From positions 1 to 52,311 of the forward strand of contig JAGCNV010000018.1 of assembly GCA_017645765.1 (NCBI GenBank): 52,311 bases of DNA, written 5' to 3'. Positions 42,391 through 50,525 of this stretch are shown here, piece by piece (position 1 is the stretch's first letter; each line of letters opens with the position of its first letter). Under the pieces are notes generated by a model. That model was not told where the DNA came from. It worked only from the letters and a program-made list of their open reading frames with translations, and searched no databases. Origin of the DNA: a bacterium. GTDB taxonomy: Bacteria; UBP6; UBA1177. The translations under genes and the position numbers were made by a program.

Positions 42391-44732
42391 CTTCCCCCGC
42401 TTAAAAATTCCTTCACGGCATCCATAATGAAAAGATTCTTCCTGTATGCCAGCATAGCCGCTTCAGCACAGGCGTTGATGAGGTTAACACCCCGGATTTC
42501 AGCAAATCTCTCAAGCAGCCGGTTTTCCTCCTTGTCACTCGTTGCTACGGCGTAATCGAATGGCGAAAGCTCTATCCTCACTACTTCGGATTCCACTTTG
42601 TCTCCCAGCTGAGTTCTGAAAAGAGCCGTCGAATACTCCCCTTTTACGGTTTTAAGGCTTTCAAAAGCTGTTTTTTCAGCAGCACTCAGACCAAAATCAT
42701 CCGCGATCACACGCTTCGCCTCTTCATCGCTGGCATGGCTTAAAAATATCGTTGTAGTCGTGTTGATCTTGATTTTCGAAGAAAGGGAGACCTCTTTGAA
42801 ACTTAAGAAATTCTGCGTCACTGTCCAGACTCCGGTATTGTATTTTCTCGCCGTGGCGAAAAGTTCTTCTATCAGGTCGGCAAGACGCGGATCTTTGATA
42901 AGCTGAGCCGCTTCGTCAAAAACTATGAAGCTGTTCGTTATCTCGAAAGCGCTCCGCTTCGCTTCCTGAATGACGATGAATGTCAGAAGTTCCTTCAGCT
43001 TTTCGCTGAGCCCCGAAATTCCCTGCAAATCATAGATCACAAAAGGCTCTCTGCCGTAATCGACAGTTGATTTTCCGTTTATGATGCGCGACACCGGATC
43101 ATCTAAAAAACCCCGTAGCAGGCGGCGTATCATTTCGGCTTTTGTAGTGTCTTCATCTTCGATAAAATCGATCAAATCTGCAAGTATTGGTTCGCTTTTG
43201 GCAGCATACATACTGCGTACCGCCTTCGAAACGATGTTTCTGAAAAGATCGGCGTTCATATTCTTCTCGCGGATTTCAAGAACAATATCGAGGATCGTGT
43301 TGAGAAAGTTGAGCGCAGAGCTGTTCCATTTCCCGTCAACATATACTTTATCCCGCTTCGGAAAAGGGTTTATCACGATTCTTCCGCTCGGATCTATCGG
43401 AATGAAAACGCCTCCGTAAAGTTTCACCATTTTCAGATAACTTGAGTTTTCAGCCCCTGCAAAATCAACAATGAAGATCCTTCCAGGGTAATTTTCATCG
43501 TAATGTATGTTCGGGAAAAAAGTGTGTGCGATTAGAGTGTTTACCGTCACTGATTTTCCGCTTCCGGAACAACCGAAAATAGAGCCGTTTTTATTGTTGC
43601 GCTTCGATGATCCGGCATCAAAACCGTATATTTCGCCGAAACGGTTCCTTAAAAAAAGTGGAAATCTGCCGCCAAAGTCGCCGTGTCCGTGCTTTGCCGC
43701 AGGAATCATCTCGATAAAATTCGCACTGAGAACTCTGATCTGCCGCTCAGAAAATCTCATGAGAGATGGAAGCGACTTAAAGAATTCCAGATCGTGCCCC
43801 CATGTCTCCTCCTCAAAGAAAAATCCGTAATTCTTCATTAGAACGCAAAGTTCTTCCGTACGTTTTTCAAGCAGCCTGAGGTCTTGCTCCGAGACAACAA
43901 TCTTCGCCGAAAGAAAACCTATCTTGTGCTTTGAAACGGTAAGAAGATTCATCAGTTCGTCCGATTCCTTCGCGTTCTTCGCTGCACCTCTGCCGCTTGT
44001 CGCGATGTAAAAACGCTCTTTCGCCTCGAGAGAAAGTAGTTCCCGCGCCTGAGGAAGTGCCGTAAACGAAACTGAAAAAGTGAAATTGCACGAAAAGTTG
44101 TCTATGAGACGTGAAACCGCGAAAGGATGAGTTTCCTTCGGCATGAATTTTAAAGAAAGGACTTTGCAGAAACTCTCTCCGACCTTGAAATATTCAGGAG
44201 TCGCCGTGCACTGCTTTTGCAAAAGTTCTTCGCGAACGCTCATTTCGGGATGGATCTTCATCTCTCCGCCGAAAGAAATCATTTCGTAAAGAAACTCCTT
44301 TATTTCCGAATTGTCGAGACAGTGCGCGGTCATTCCAAAACTATGAACGAGATTTTTGTGGTATTCGATATCCGGAACACTTTCCGGAAGACGGGTTTTA
44401 GGCAAATCATCGGAAACAGCGAAAAAATAACGGCATTTTCTGATCCCGTTCTCACGAAGAAATCCGAGACGCTGCCTTATTACAGGATTGGTTTCAGAAT
44501 CGAAGCGTCCTTCAACAAGTTCATCAGTGTCGCGGACTATTGCAAAAAACTCGACAGCTGTTCCTTCGCGCAGTTCCCGTATGAAAAAGGACTCAGCCGA
44601 TTGCAGATCGTGAGTAGAAAAATAACAGTCGGCCCCCTTAACTTCCCAAAGAGAGAAGCGCTGCATCGCGGAATTCAGGATAAAACCATCCTCAACGGCA
44701 CATATTTTCAGCATATCGAAAATACTTTTCAT
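42387..44732 (-). CDS. virB4: VirB4/TraC-type T4SS ATPase
   Basis: 781 residues. An N-terminal domain (about 1-340) contains the usual CagE/TrbE/VirB-like region. Then comes the P-loop GCSGSGKSVTVN at 387-398, preceded by GSSKRNNKNG, and a further strand with FIVDFAGAENSSYLK. Walker B is FIVFDEAAQ at 602-610, followed by ATARKYNTGVWTVTQNF, the strand-to-helix segment typical of VirB4/TraC, and an arginine region. It powers pilus assembly and substrate transfer at the inner membrane. It is full length and shows no frameshift, so the system should be functional. ATGA overlaps join it to both neighbours. Confidence 0.9.
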   Translation of the reverse strand: MKSIFDMLKICAVEDGFILNSAMQRFSLWEVKGADCYFSTHDLQSAESFFIRELREGTAVEFFAIVRDTDELVEGRFDSETNPVIRQRLGFLRENGIRKCRYFFAVSDDLPKTRLPESVPDIEYHKNLVHSFGMTAHCLDNSEIKEFLYEMISFGGEMKIHPEMSVREELLQKQCTATPEYFKVGESFCKVLSLKFMPKETHPFAVSRLIDNFSCNFTFSVSFTALPQARELLSLEAKERFYIATSGRGAAKNAKESDELMNLLTVSKHKIGFLSAKIVVSEQDLRLLEKRTEELCVLMKNYGFFFEEETWGHDLEFFKSLPSLMRFSERQIRVLSANFIEMIPAAKHGHGDFGGRFPLFLRNRFGEIYGFDAGSSKRNNKNGSIFGCSGSGKSVTVNTLIAHTFFPNIHYDENYPGRIFIVDFAGAENSSYLKMVKLYGGVFIPIDPSGRIVINPFPKRDKVYVDGKWNSSALNFLNTILDIVLEIREKNMNADLFRNIVSKAVRSMYAAKSEPILADLIDFIEDEDTTKAEMIRRLLRGFLDDPVSRIINGKSTVDYGREPFVIYDLQGISGLSEKLKELLTFIVIQEAKRSAFEITNSFIVFDEAAQLIKDPRLADLIEELFATARKYNTGVWTVTQNFLSFKEVSLSSKIKINTTTTIFLSHASDEEAKRVIADDFGLSAAEKTAFESLKTVKGEYSTALFRTQLGDKVESEVVRIELSPFDYAVATSDKEENRLLERFAEIRGVNLINACAEAAMLAYRKNLFIMDAVKEFLSGGR

Positions 44733-45001
44733 TTTTTCGCCCCGACAACGTCTTTATGCTGCCGGCAGTAGAAAACTTTTCCTCCGCCGAACATCCTGAG
44801 AACGAAAATCCACCACTCAGCCTTGCCTGAAAACATTTTCTCACGGACAAAAAAAGTCGCGGCAAAAATCACGGCAGGCAGAACAACAAGAAGAACAATG
44901 TTTTTTAAAACTGCGCCCAAAAAGAAAAAAACCGTCATTAAAACCGCCTGACCTTTATCGACAAAAGCCTGTTTTGTTCCCAAAATACCGTAAACCTTCA
45001 T
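44729..45001 (-). CDS. VirB3/TraL-like small membrane protein
   Basis: 90 residues from the ATG at 45001, which overlaps the previous stop codon as ATGA; an in-frame GTG two codons upstream is less likely. One or two membrane helices lie in residues about 15-50 (VLMTVFFFLGAVLKNIVLLVVLPAVIFA), then a cytoplasmic tail with WWIFVLRMFGG. Size, topology and position before VirB4 fit VirB3/TraL. Confidence 0.6.
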   Translation of the reverse strand: MKVYGILGTKQAFVDKGQAVLMTVFFFLGAVLKNIVLLVVLPAVIFAATFFVREKMFSGKAEWWIFVLRMFGGGKVFYCRQHKDVVGAKK

Positions 45002-45303
45002 ATCCACCCTGCGATAATGCTTAAAATAGTCGAAAACGCGGCAAGTCCTGCACCGGCACCAAGAATTTTGAGTGCGTCCGACCAGATGTTCTGATCTTTG
45101 TTGATATATCTGAAAAGAAGCGAAACTATAGCCCCGCCGAGCCCGCCGTAGATCCCGATATATCTCGCCACGTCGAAAACGGTGTCAGCCATCTCCTGAA
45201 ATTTCGATTTTATACCGCTGGTATCTGCCGCAAACAAAAAATCAGGAAAAGTCAAAACAATAATCATAAAAACAGCAGTAGCACACCATTTAATTTTTCT
45301 CAA
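44998..45303 (-). CDS. VirB2/TrbC-like pilin candidate
   Basis: 101 residues from a TTG at 45303, chosen because GAGAGGTGG lies just before it; the longer frame from 45327 has no ribosome site. The signal peptide is about residues 1-26 (AVFMIIVLTFPDFLFAA). The mature part has two hydrophobic helices (about 46-66 and 78-101: IYGGLGGAIVSLLF, LGAGAGLAAFSTILSIIAGWI) joined by a short charged loop (RYINKDQNIWSD). That is the VirB2/TraA pilin plan. It is the first gene of the T4SS-like row. Confidence 0.68.
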   Translation of the reverse strand: MRKIKWCATAVFMIIVLTFPDFLFAADTSGIKSKFQEMADTVFDVARYIGIYGGLGGAIVSLLFRYINKDQNIWSDALKILGAGAGLAAFSTILSIIAGWI

Positions 45304-45333
45304 GATACCACCTCTCAAATATTGCAATTAACA

Positions 45334-45345
45334 AATTTGCAAATT
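45334..45345. promoter_or_regulatory. 12-bp palindrome in the divergent control region
   Basis: AATTTGCAAATT is a perfect palindrome in the predicted leader of the T4SS-like row. A partial copy (GCAATTTGC) occurs near 45505, close to the divergent promoter. It could bind a common regulator; this is inference. Confidence 0.35.
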
Positions 45346-45347
45346 CA

Positions 45348-45375
45348 TATTTACTTAAAAAATTTATTTTTTCAA
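45348..45375 (-). promoter_or_regulatory. Possible promoter of the T4SS-like row
   Basis: Minus strand: TTGAAA (45375-45370), 16-bp spacer, TAAATA (45353-45348). The whole 45304-45525 stretch is very AT-rich and contains other weak matches, so this is only the best-placed candidate. Confidence 0.35.
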
Positions 45376-45525
45376 CTTTTTTATTGAGTATTAGAAAAAA
45401 TATTTAGAAACATAGCGAAACAATAGCAAATTTTATATTAGAAATAACTTTCTAAAAATTATGATAACGCAAATATTTTCAAACAAAAACACAAATAGGC
45501 GTTCGCAATTTGCAGATATTTTCGC

Positions 45526-45553
45526 TTGACTATAATTTTCAGTTTTTTATAAT
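45526..45553 (+). promoter_or_regulatory. Strong putative promoter of the Ca2+-repeat/VWA lipoprotein gene
   Basis: TTGACT (45526-45531), 16-bp spacer, perfect TATAAT (45548-45553). The leader is about 27 bases and includes AAGGAGGA. Confidence 0.75.
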
Positions 45554-45586
45554 AGAGTGTTGTTTAACTCTAAAAAGGAGGACAAT

Positions 45587-47791
45587 ATGAAGAAAATGAT
45601 TTTTGTGATCGTTCTGTTCTTAGCTCTCGTTTTCTGCGGATGCGGAAATTCTGAAGAAGAGACCGTATGCGCAAGTTCGCTGGATTGTGAAATCGGCTTC
45701 GTATGCAATACTGACACGGGAAAATGTCAACGTCACGATAAAGCCGATACTTCAGATTCGGGAGATACTTTTGCCGACACCTCAGATTCAGGAGACAGCT
45801 CCGATTCCGGAGATTCTGACACTTCCGATACTGGGGAAATTGCTGGGAAAACAGGTGTAATGTGTGACTGTTTCGGCAAGCAGTATGAAATTCCAACATT
45901 TGCTTCCGGGAACGGTGCGGCATGGTGCAATGCTGACGAAGACGGTGACAACATCCCGAACTGCATCGAAGTCCCGAAAGGTGTTCCTGTTGATACAGAT
46001 GAAGACGGTACTCCTGATTACAAAGACACCGATTCAGACAACGACTGGATTCCCGATTCGGAAGAGTGTTCCGATTTCGCCGAAAACAAAATGTGTCCCG
46101 ATACAAACGGTGACGGAATGCCGAATTACCGCGATATAGACAGTGACGGCGACGGTATTCTCGATTCAACAGAATGTCCTAAAGAAAAATTTGAACAAAA
46201 TCAGAAATGTCCAGATGCAGACGAGGATGAAACACCGAATTATATTGACGATGACAGTGACGGTGACGGCATTCCCGACAGAACAGAAACTGATAAAGAT
46301 GCCGACGGTGACGGCATTCCCAACTATCTCGATCCTGACAGTGACGATGACGGTATTCCCGATGCGAAAGAGTGTCCTTTTCAACCCTGCCGTGATTCAA
46401 ATGACAACAATATCCCCGATTTTATGGAAACCGACAGTGACGGTGACGGTCTGCCGGACAGTCAGGAAGTGTTCTGCTCAGATTCGGGAATTCATTCTTC
46501 AACAAGTAAAGATACGGACGGTGACGGATTCAGCGACCTTGCCGAAGTTTTGATTGGAAGTGACCCGTGCAATGCAGAGGAAGGTGTCAAGGATAAAGGG
46601 GTAAAATTCTATTTTGAGCTTCCGTACGAAGGGGAAAAGCAGAATGATACACTCGTTTTCTCGCCGCAGGTTCAGAAAGCCGACATTTTCTTCAATGTCG
46701 ATACGACGGGTTCGATGGGCGAAGAAATCGATGCTTTAAAAAGCACTCTTTCTTCAAAAATTATTCCTGGAATCAAAGCAAAAATTACCGACAGTGCGTT
46801 CGGAGTCTCCTATTTCGATGATTTCCCTGTCAACGGTTACGGCTACACCTCATATTTGTGGCAAACCTGCAATGACATGCCTTTCGGTTTGCTGCAATCT
46901 CCTACAACAGACACTTCGGCAGCACAGGCTGGAGTAAACCAACTCAGCCTTCGCTGCGGTGCAGACGGTCCCGAGTCGGGTTATGAATCGCTTTACAAAA
47001 TCGCTACCGGGGTAGAACTCAGCTGGAACGGCGGTTCTGTAGCGGCCGGAGGAGTCGGTTTCAGAGAAGGAGCAATACCTATTGTTTTCCACATCACGGA
47101 TGCCGCAGCTCACGATTCAAGCAACACTCCTTACAACTCCTCTTATGTCTACACTATATTTAATCAGTCTCAGGTCATTGAGAAAATGAACGCGATCGGA
47201 GCAAAAGTCGTTTCTGTTGTATCAGAAGGCGGTGATACAACTACTGCAACAAATCAGCTCACCACTGTTTCACACGATACAGGTGCAGTCGTTCCGAGCT
47301 GTGCCAACGTCGGAAGAACAACTCTTCTCTACACGATAAAAAGCGACGGCTCGAACCTTGATTTATCCGCAATCGACGGTGTTGACGCACTCATAAAATA
47401 TGCAAGTTTCGACGTTAGAGTAGAACCTGCCGATGACCTCAATGATCCGTCGCTTGACACATCCTGCTTCCTTAAAAAAGTGGAAGCTCTTGAATACCAG
47501 CCGGTCGACAGCTGTGCAGCAACAATTATTGCAACTCCGGCAGCATTCAACGGAGCTGATTACAACAACGGGTTCAGCAACTTCACGACCGGAACTTCGA
47601 CCGCCGGAACTCCCGGAAACAAGCTCACCTTCAACGTTGAAGCCATGAATGACTGTTTCCCGCAGGAGAAAGAGGCGAAAATGTTCAAAGCATACATCAA
47701 CGTAATCGACAACAAAACCGGATCAGTTCTTGACACTCAGCCTGTAACGATAATCGTTCCGGCAAAAGAAAGCAGCACTGAAAACTACTAA
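45587..47791 (+). CDS. Lipoprotein with thrombospondin-type-3 repeats and von Willebrand A domain
   Basis: 734 residues from the ATG at 45587 (AAGGAGGA before it). The lipobox is LALVFCGC. A Cys-rich module follows (CASSLDCEIGFVC, about 25-45), then a Ser/Asp-rich linker built of DSGD/TSDT units (about 50-85). About seven Ca2+-binding TSP3-type repeats (units like DSDGDGIPD, about 117-325) come next. The VWA domain starts near residue 363 with the metal-site motif VDTTGSMGEEID at about 371. The C-terminus is Cys-containing. It is a surface-exposed, Ca2+-stiffened adhesin-like protein. It is divergent from the T4SS-like row, with which it may share control. Confidence 0.85.
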   Translation: MKKMIFVIVLFLALVFCGCGNSEEETVCASSLDCEIGFVCNTDTGKCQRHDKADTSDSGDTFADTSDSGDSSDSGDSDTSDTGEIAGKTGVMCDCFGKQYEIPTFASGNGAAWCNADEDGDNIPNCIEVPKGVPVDTDEDGTPDYKDTDSDNDWIPDSEECSDFAENKMCPDTNGDGMPNYRDIDSDGDGILDSTECPKEKFEQNQKCPDADEDETPNYIDDDSDGDGIPDRTETDKDADGDGIPNYLDPDSDDDGIPDAKECPFQPCRDSNDNNIPDFMETDSDGDGLPDSQEVFCSDSGIHSSTSKDTDGDGFSDLAEVLIGSDPCNAEEGVKDKGVKFYFELPYEGEKQNDTLVFSPQVQKADIFFNVDTTGSMGEEIDALKSTLSSKIIPGIKAKITDSAFGVSYFDDFPVNGYGYTSYLWQTCNDMPFGLLQSPTTDTSAAQAGVNQLSLRCGADGPESGYESLYKIATGVELSWNGGSVAAGGVGFREGAIPIVFHITDAAAHDSSNTPYNSSYVYTIFNQSQVIEKMNAIGAKVVSVVSEGGDTTTATNQLTTVSHDTGAVVPSCANVGRTTLLYTIKSDGSNLDLSAIDGVDALIKYASFDVRVEPADDLNDPSLDTSCFLKKVEALEYQPVDSCAATIIATPAAFNGADYNNGFSNFTTGTSTAGTPGNKLTFNVEAMNDCFPQEKEAKMFKAYINVIDNKTGSVLDTQPVTIIVPAKESSTENY
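45935..46560 (+). repeat. In-frame thrombospondin-type-3 repeat region
   Basis: DNA units around gacagtgacggtgacggcat recur about seven times with variable spacing and encode D-x-D-x-D-G Ca2+-binding loops. The repeats also create long spurious antisense open frames. Confidence 0.8.
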
Positions 47792-47800
47792 CTCTCTTTC

Positions 47801-48724
47801 ATGCTTGCAGTCATCATAAATCCGAAATCGGGCAAAAAACACCTGAATCTGCAGAGGCAGTATCTGATGCGCCGGCTTGAAGAACACAATATCTCTTTCA
47901 CATCCAAAGATACCGAATACAAAGGCCATGCCACGGAAATTGCACGTGATTTTGTCGAATCAGGATACGGCAGCATTCTGGTCTGGGGCGGCGACGGAAC
48001 TCTCAGCGAGACTGTAAACGGCATAATGACGGCGGAAATTCCCGAAGAAAAGCGGAAAAACATTCAGCTCGGCCTTGTACCGCGTGGGACGGGCAACGAT
48101 TTCGGACGTTTCTGGGGACTTACAAGGAATTACAGACGCTCGCTCGACATATTTTTTGCAGGCAAACCTCAGCCTTTGGATGTGGGATGTCTAACTTACT
48201 TCAGCAACGGCGAGGAACGCCACAGATATTTCATCAATTCTATCGGCTACGGCGTCGACCCGCTAACATGCGTCTATGCAGACAAGCTGAAACCCTTCAT
48301 TGGCTCGCATCATCTCAACTATCTTTTCGGACTGATCGCGGCGCTTTTCAAACAAAAACCTGTTCCTGTCACTCTGAAAGTTGACGGAACCGAGTGCTTC
48401 AGGGCGGGACTTTTCACAATGAATGCCGGAAACGGGCCTTATTCAGGCGGCGGGATACGCCAGAACCCCGATGCAGACCCGCGGGACGGCATTTTCAACG
48501 CGATGTTTGTAGAAAAACCGACTATCAGACAGCTTTTCAAGGCACTTCCCAACCTCTTCAACGGTCATCTCACAGATGTTCCCGTCATCCACACGATAAA
48601 AGGCAGTGAAATAGAGATCGAAACTGAACAGAATGTTATCGTCGAAACTGACGGGATCTTAATGAATTACGAGGGGAACGGACGCCTGAGCTGCATCCAT
48701 CATGCGATAAATTTTATTATTTGA
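47801..48724 (+). CDS. Diacylglycerol kinase/YegS-like lipid kinase
   Basis: 307 residues. The N-terminal catalytic fold opens MLAVIINPKSGKK, then has WGGDGTLSETVNGIM at about 66-80 (the GGDGT nucleotide motif) and LVPRGTGNDFGRFWG. A C-terminal beta-sandwich contains MNAGNGPYSGGGIRQNPDADPRDGIF, typical for the family. It phosphorylates diacylglycerol, sphingoid bases or phosphatidylglycerol at the inner membrane; substrate is not predictable. It starts 9 bp after the VWA lipoprotein stop, with a weak ribosome site, so coupling is possible. It overlaps hutH tail-to-tail by 8 bp. Confidence 0.9.
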   Translation: MLAVIINPKSGKKHLNLQRQYLMRRLEEHNISFTSKDTEYKGHATEIARDFVESGYGSILVWGGDGTLSETVNGIMTAEIPEEKRKNIQLGLVPRGTGNDFGRFWGLTRNYRRSLDIFFAGKPQPLDVGCLTYFSNGEERHRYFINSIGYGVDPLTCVYADKLKPFIGSHHLNYLFGLIAALFKQKPVPVTLKVDGTECFRAGLFTMNAGNGPYSGGGIRQNPDADPRDGIFNAMFVEKPTIRQLFKALPNLFNGHLTDVPVIHTIKGSEIEIETEQNVIVETDGILMNYEGNGRLSCIHHAINFII

Positions 48725-50243
48725 GAGGACCGACTGCCTTTTCAGCCGTTTTGACTATTTCGTATTCCTTCTTGAGGACATTCATGAACATCGGGTGAAG
48801 GAATGCGTCGTTTTCCATGAAGGGAACGTCCTTGCGGATAAGTTTGTAAACGGGCTCGATCCCTGCGCCTGCCTTCATCGGTTTCCTGAAATCGATCGCC
48901 TGCATTGCGGTGAGAAGCTCTATGCAGATGATTTTTACGGTGTTTTCAACTACAGCTGTGCATTTTCTTGCAGCGGTCGTTCCCATGCTGACGTGGTCTT
49001 CTTTTCCTGCCGAAGTCGGGATCGAATCTACTGTTGCCGGGAAAGACTGGGTCTTGTTTTCGCTTGCAAGGCTTGCAGCTGCGACATGAGCGATCATGAA
49101 ACCGCTGTTAAGACCTTTGTTTTTAACGAGGAATGCGGGAGCCTGGTTGAAAACGGGGTTGATGAGCTGCTCGATCCTGCGCTCGGAGATGCTTCCAAGT
49201 TCCGAAACAGCCGCGGTGAGGTAGTCCATAACGAGTCCGATCGGTTCGCCGTGGAAGTTTCCTGCTGAGATCGTCTCTTTCTCGTCTGGGAAAATAAGCG
49301 GGTTGTCAGTTGATGAATTGAGCTCGGTCGTGATGACTTTCTCAACATGGCGGAGTGCGTCTCTGACTGCGCCGTGAACCTGCGGAGCGCAGCGGAGACT
49401 GTATGCATCCTGAACTTTCGGGCAGTTGCGGTGGCTTTCCCTGATCTCAGATTTAGCGATGAGTTTGAGAACGTTTTCGGAAACTTCCGCCTGTCCAGGA
49501 TGAGCTCTGACGATGTTTACCTTCTGATCGAATGCACGGTCGGTACCCATGATGCCTTCGATAGTAGATGTGAGCGCGATATCTGCAAGTTTGAGAAGGT
49601 TGTGGACTCTGTGAACTGCAAGAGCGCCGAGAGCGGTCATTACCTGCGTTCCGTTGATGAGAGCAAGTCCTTCCTTAGCCTTGAGCGTGATGGGTTTTAT
49701 CTTTTTCGCTTTGAAAACTTGAGCAGTTTCAACCATTTTGCCATCATCGGTCATTACGAAACCTTCTCCGCAGAGAACGATCGCAAGGTGAGCTAAAGGA
49801 GCGAGGTCACCGCTTGCGCCGACGCTTCCCTGAGACGGGATGAACGGGATTATGTCTTTATTGAGGAGTTCAAGAAGTTTGTCGAAAGTTTCGAGAGAGA
49901 TGCCGCTGAAGCCCTTCGCAAGGACGTTTGCGCGCAGAAGCATGATCGCTCTGACAGTCTCTTTGTTGAAAGGTGCGCCGACACCGATCGCGTGGCTGCG
50001 GATAAGGTTGATCTGAAGAGTTTCAAGGTCTTTGTGCTCGACTTTGACATCACTTAAGATTCCAAAACCGGTGTTGATACCGTAAACAGCCTTGTCCTTT
50101 TTGAGGATCGAATCGACGAATTTGCGGCATTTCGCCATTTTTGCCCTCGTCTTTTCGTTGATAGCGACTTCAGCCTGACCTTTGGCAACGAGAACGACAT
50201 CATCGATCGTAAGGTTTTCACCGTTAAGAAAAACTTTTTTCAT
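48717..50243 (-). CDS. hutH: Histidine ammonia-lyase
   Basis: 508 residues, full length. It converts histidine to urocanate with an autocatalytic MIO cofactor formed by Ala-Ser-Gly at 143-145 in GSVGASGDLAPLAH. Other family segments are YGINTGFG (catalytic Tyr) near 54, QDAYSLRCAPQVHG near 280, SSTDNPLIF and GNFHGEPIG. GAGAGGGA precedes the ATG. It pairs functionally with hutI but is not adjacent to any other hut gene. Confidence 0.97.
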   Translation of the reverse strand: MKKVFLNGENLTIDDVVLVAKGQAEVAINEKTRAKMAKCRKFVDSILKKDKAVYGINTGFGILSDVKVEHKDLETLQINLIRSHAIGVGAPFNKETVRAIMLLRANVLAKGFSGISLETFDKLLELLNKDIIPFIPSQGSVGASGDLAPLAHLAIVLCGEGFVMTDDGKMVETAQVFKAKKIKPITLKAKEGLALINGTQVMTALGALAVHRVHNLLKLADIALTSTIEGIMGTDRAFDQKVNIVRAHPGQAEVSENVLKLIAKSEIRESHRNCPKVQDAYSLRCAPQVHGAVRDALRHVEKVITTELNSSTDNPLIFPDEKETISAGNFHGEPIGLVMDYLTAAVSELGSISERRIEQLINPVFNQAPAFLVKNKGLNSGFMIAHVAAASLASENKTQSFPATVDSIPTSAGKEDHVSMGTTAARKCTAVVENTVKIICIELLTAMQAIDFRKPMKAGAGIEPVYKLIRKDVPFMENDAFLHPMFMNVLKKEYEIVKTAEKAVGPLK

Positions 50244-50430
50244 AATTCCCTCTCAATTCAAGTTTATAAAACAAAAAACGAGTGTGTATAGCACAAAAAA
50301 CGGAAAAAAGAATTTTAATCCATGGCATTTTTTCTCCCGACAAGCACACGGTTTCCCTCAAAACAACATTAAATTTGGTAGAAAATACCGGAAATTACGC
50401 TAAGCTCAACAACTGAAAAAATTGAAAAAC

Positions 50431-50514
50431 TGGAGATTTTGTGATATTTAGCACTCACGAATATGGAGATTTTGTGAAAATCTTCATGTTTTAATTTGGA
50501 GATTTTGTGAAAAT
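50431..50514 (+). repeat. Three 18-bp direct repeats at exact 33-bp period
   Basis: tggagattttgtgaaaat occurs at 50464-50481 and 50497-50514, and a copy with two changes (tgatatt ending) at 50431-50448. The period is 33 bp in both intervals, about three helical turns. Each unit also looks like a ribosome site plus GTG (GGAGATTTTGTG). The array ends about 12 bp before the AAA-DUF4143 gene. It may be an operator array or duplicated leader. Confidence 0.75.
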
Positions 50515-50525
50515 GAGGTTCGTTA

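Noticed and set aside
31302-45303. Integrated conjugative plasmid
   Set aside because: No relaxase, coupling protein, replication gene, insertion sequence, tRNA att site or partition pair was seen in or beside the block; edges beyond the window could change this.
45570-46400. Minus-strand Arg/His/Cys-rich open frames opposite the TSP3 repeats
   Set aside because: They arise from the repeated Asp/Gly codons on the other strand.
2945-50243. Sigma-54 (-24/-12) promoters controlled by the RpoN encoded here
   Set aside because: I looked at the gene-upstream gaps for TGGC-N8-TTGC patterns and found no convincing match.
50431-50514. CRISPR array
   Set aside because: Only three 18-bp units with 15-bp gaps, no cas genes, and gaps too short for spacers.
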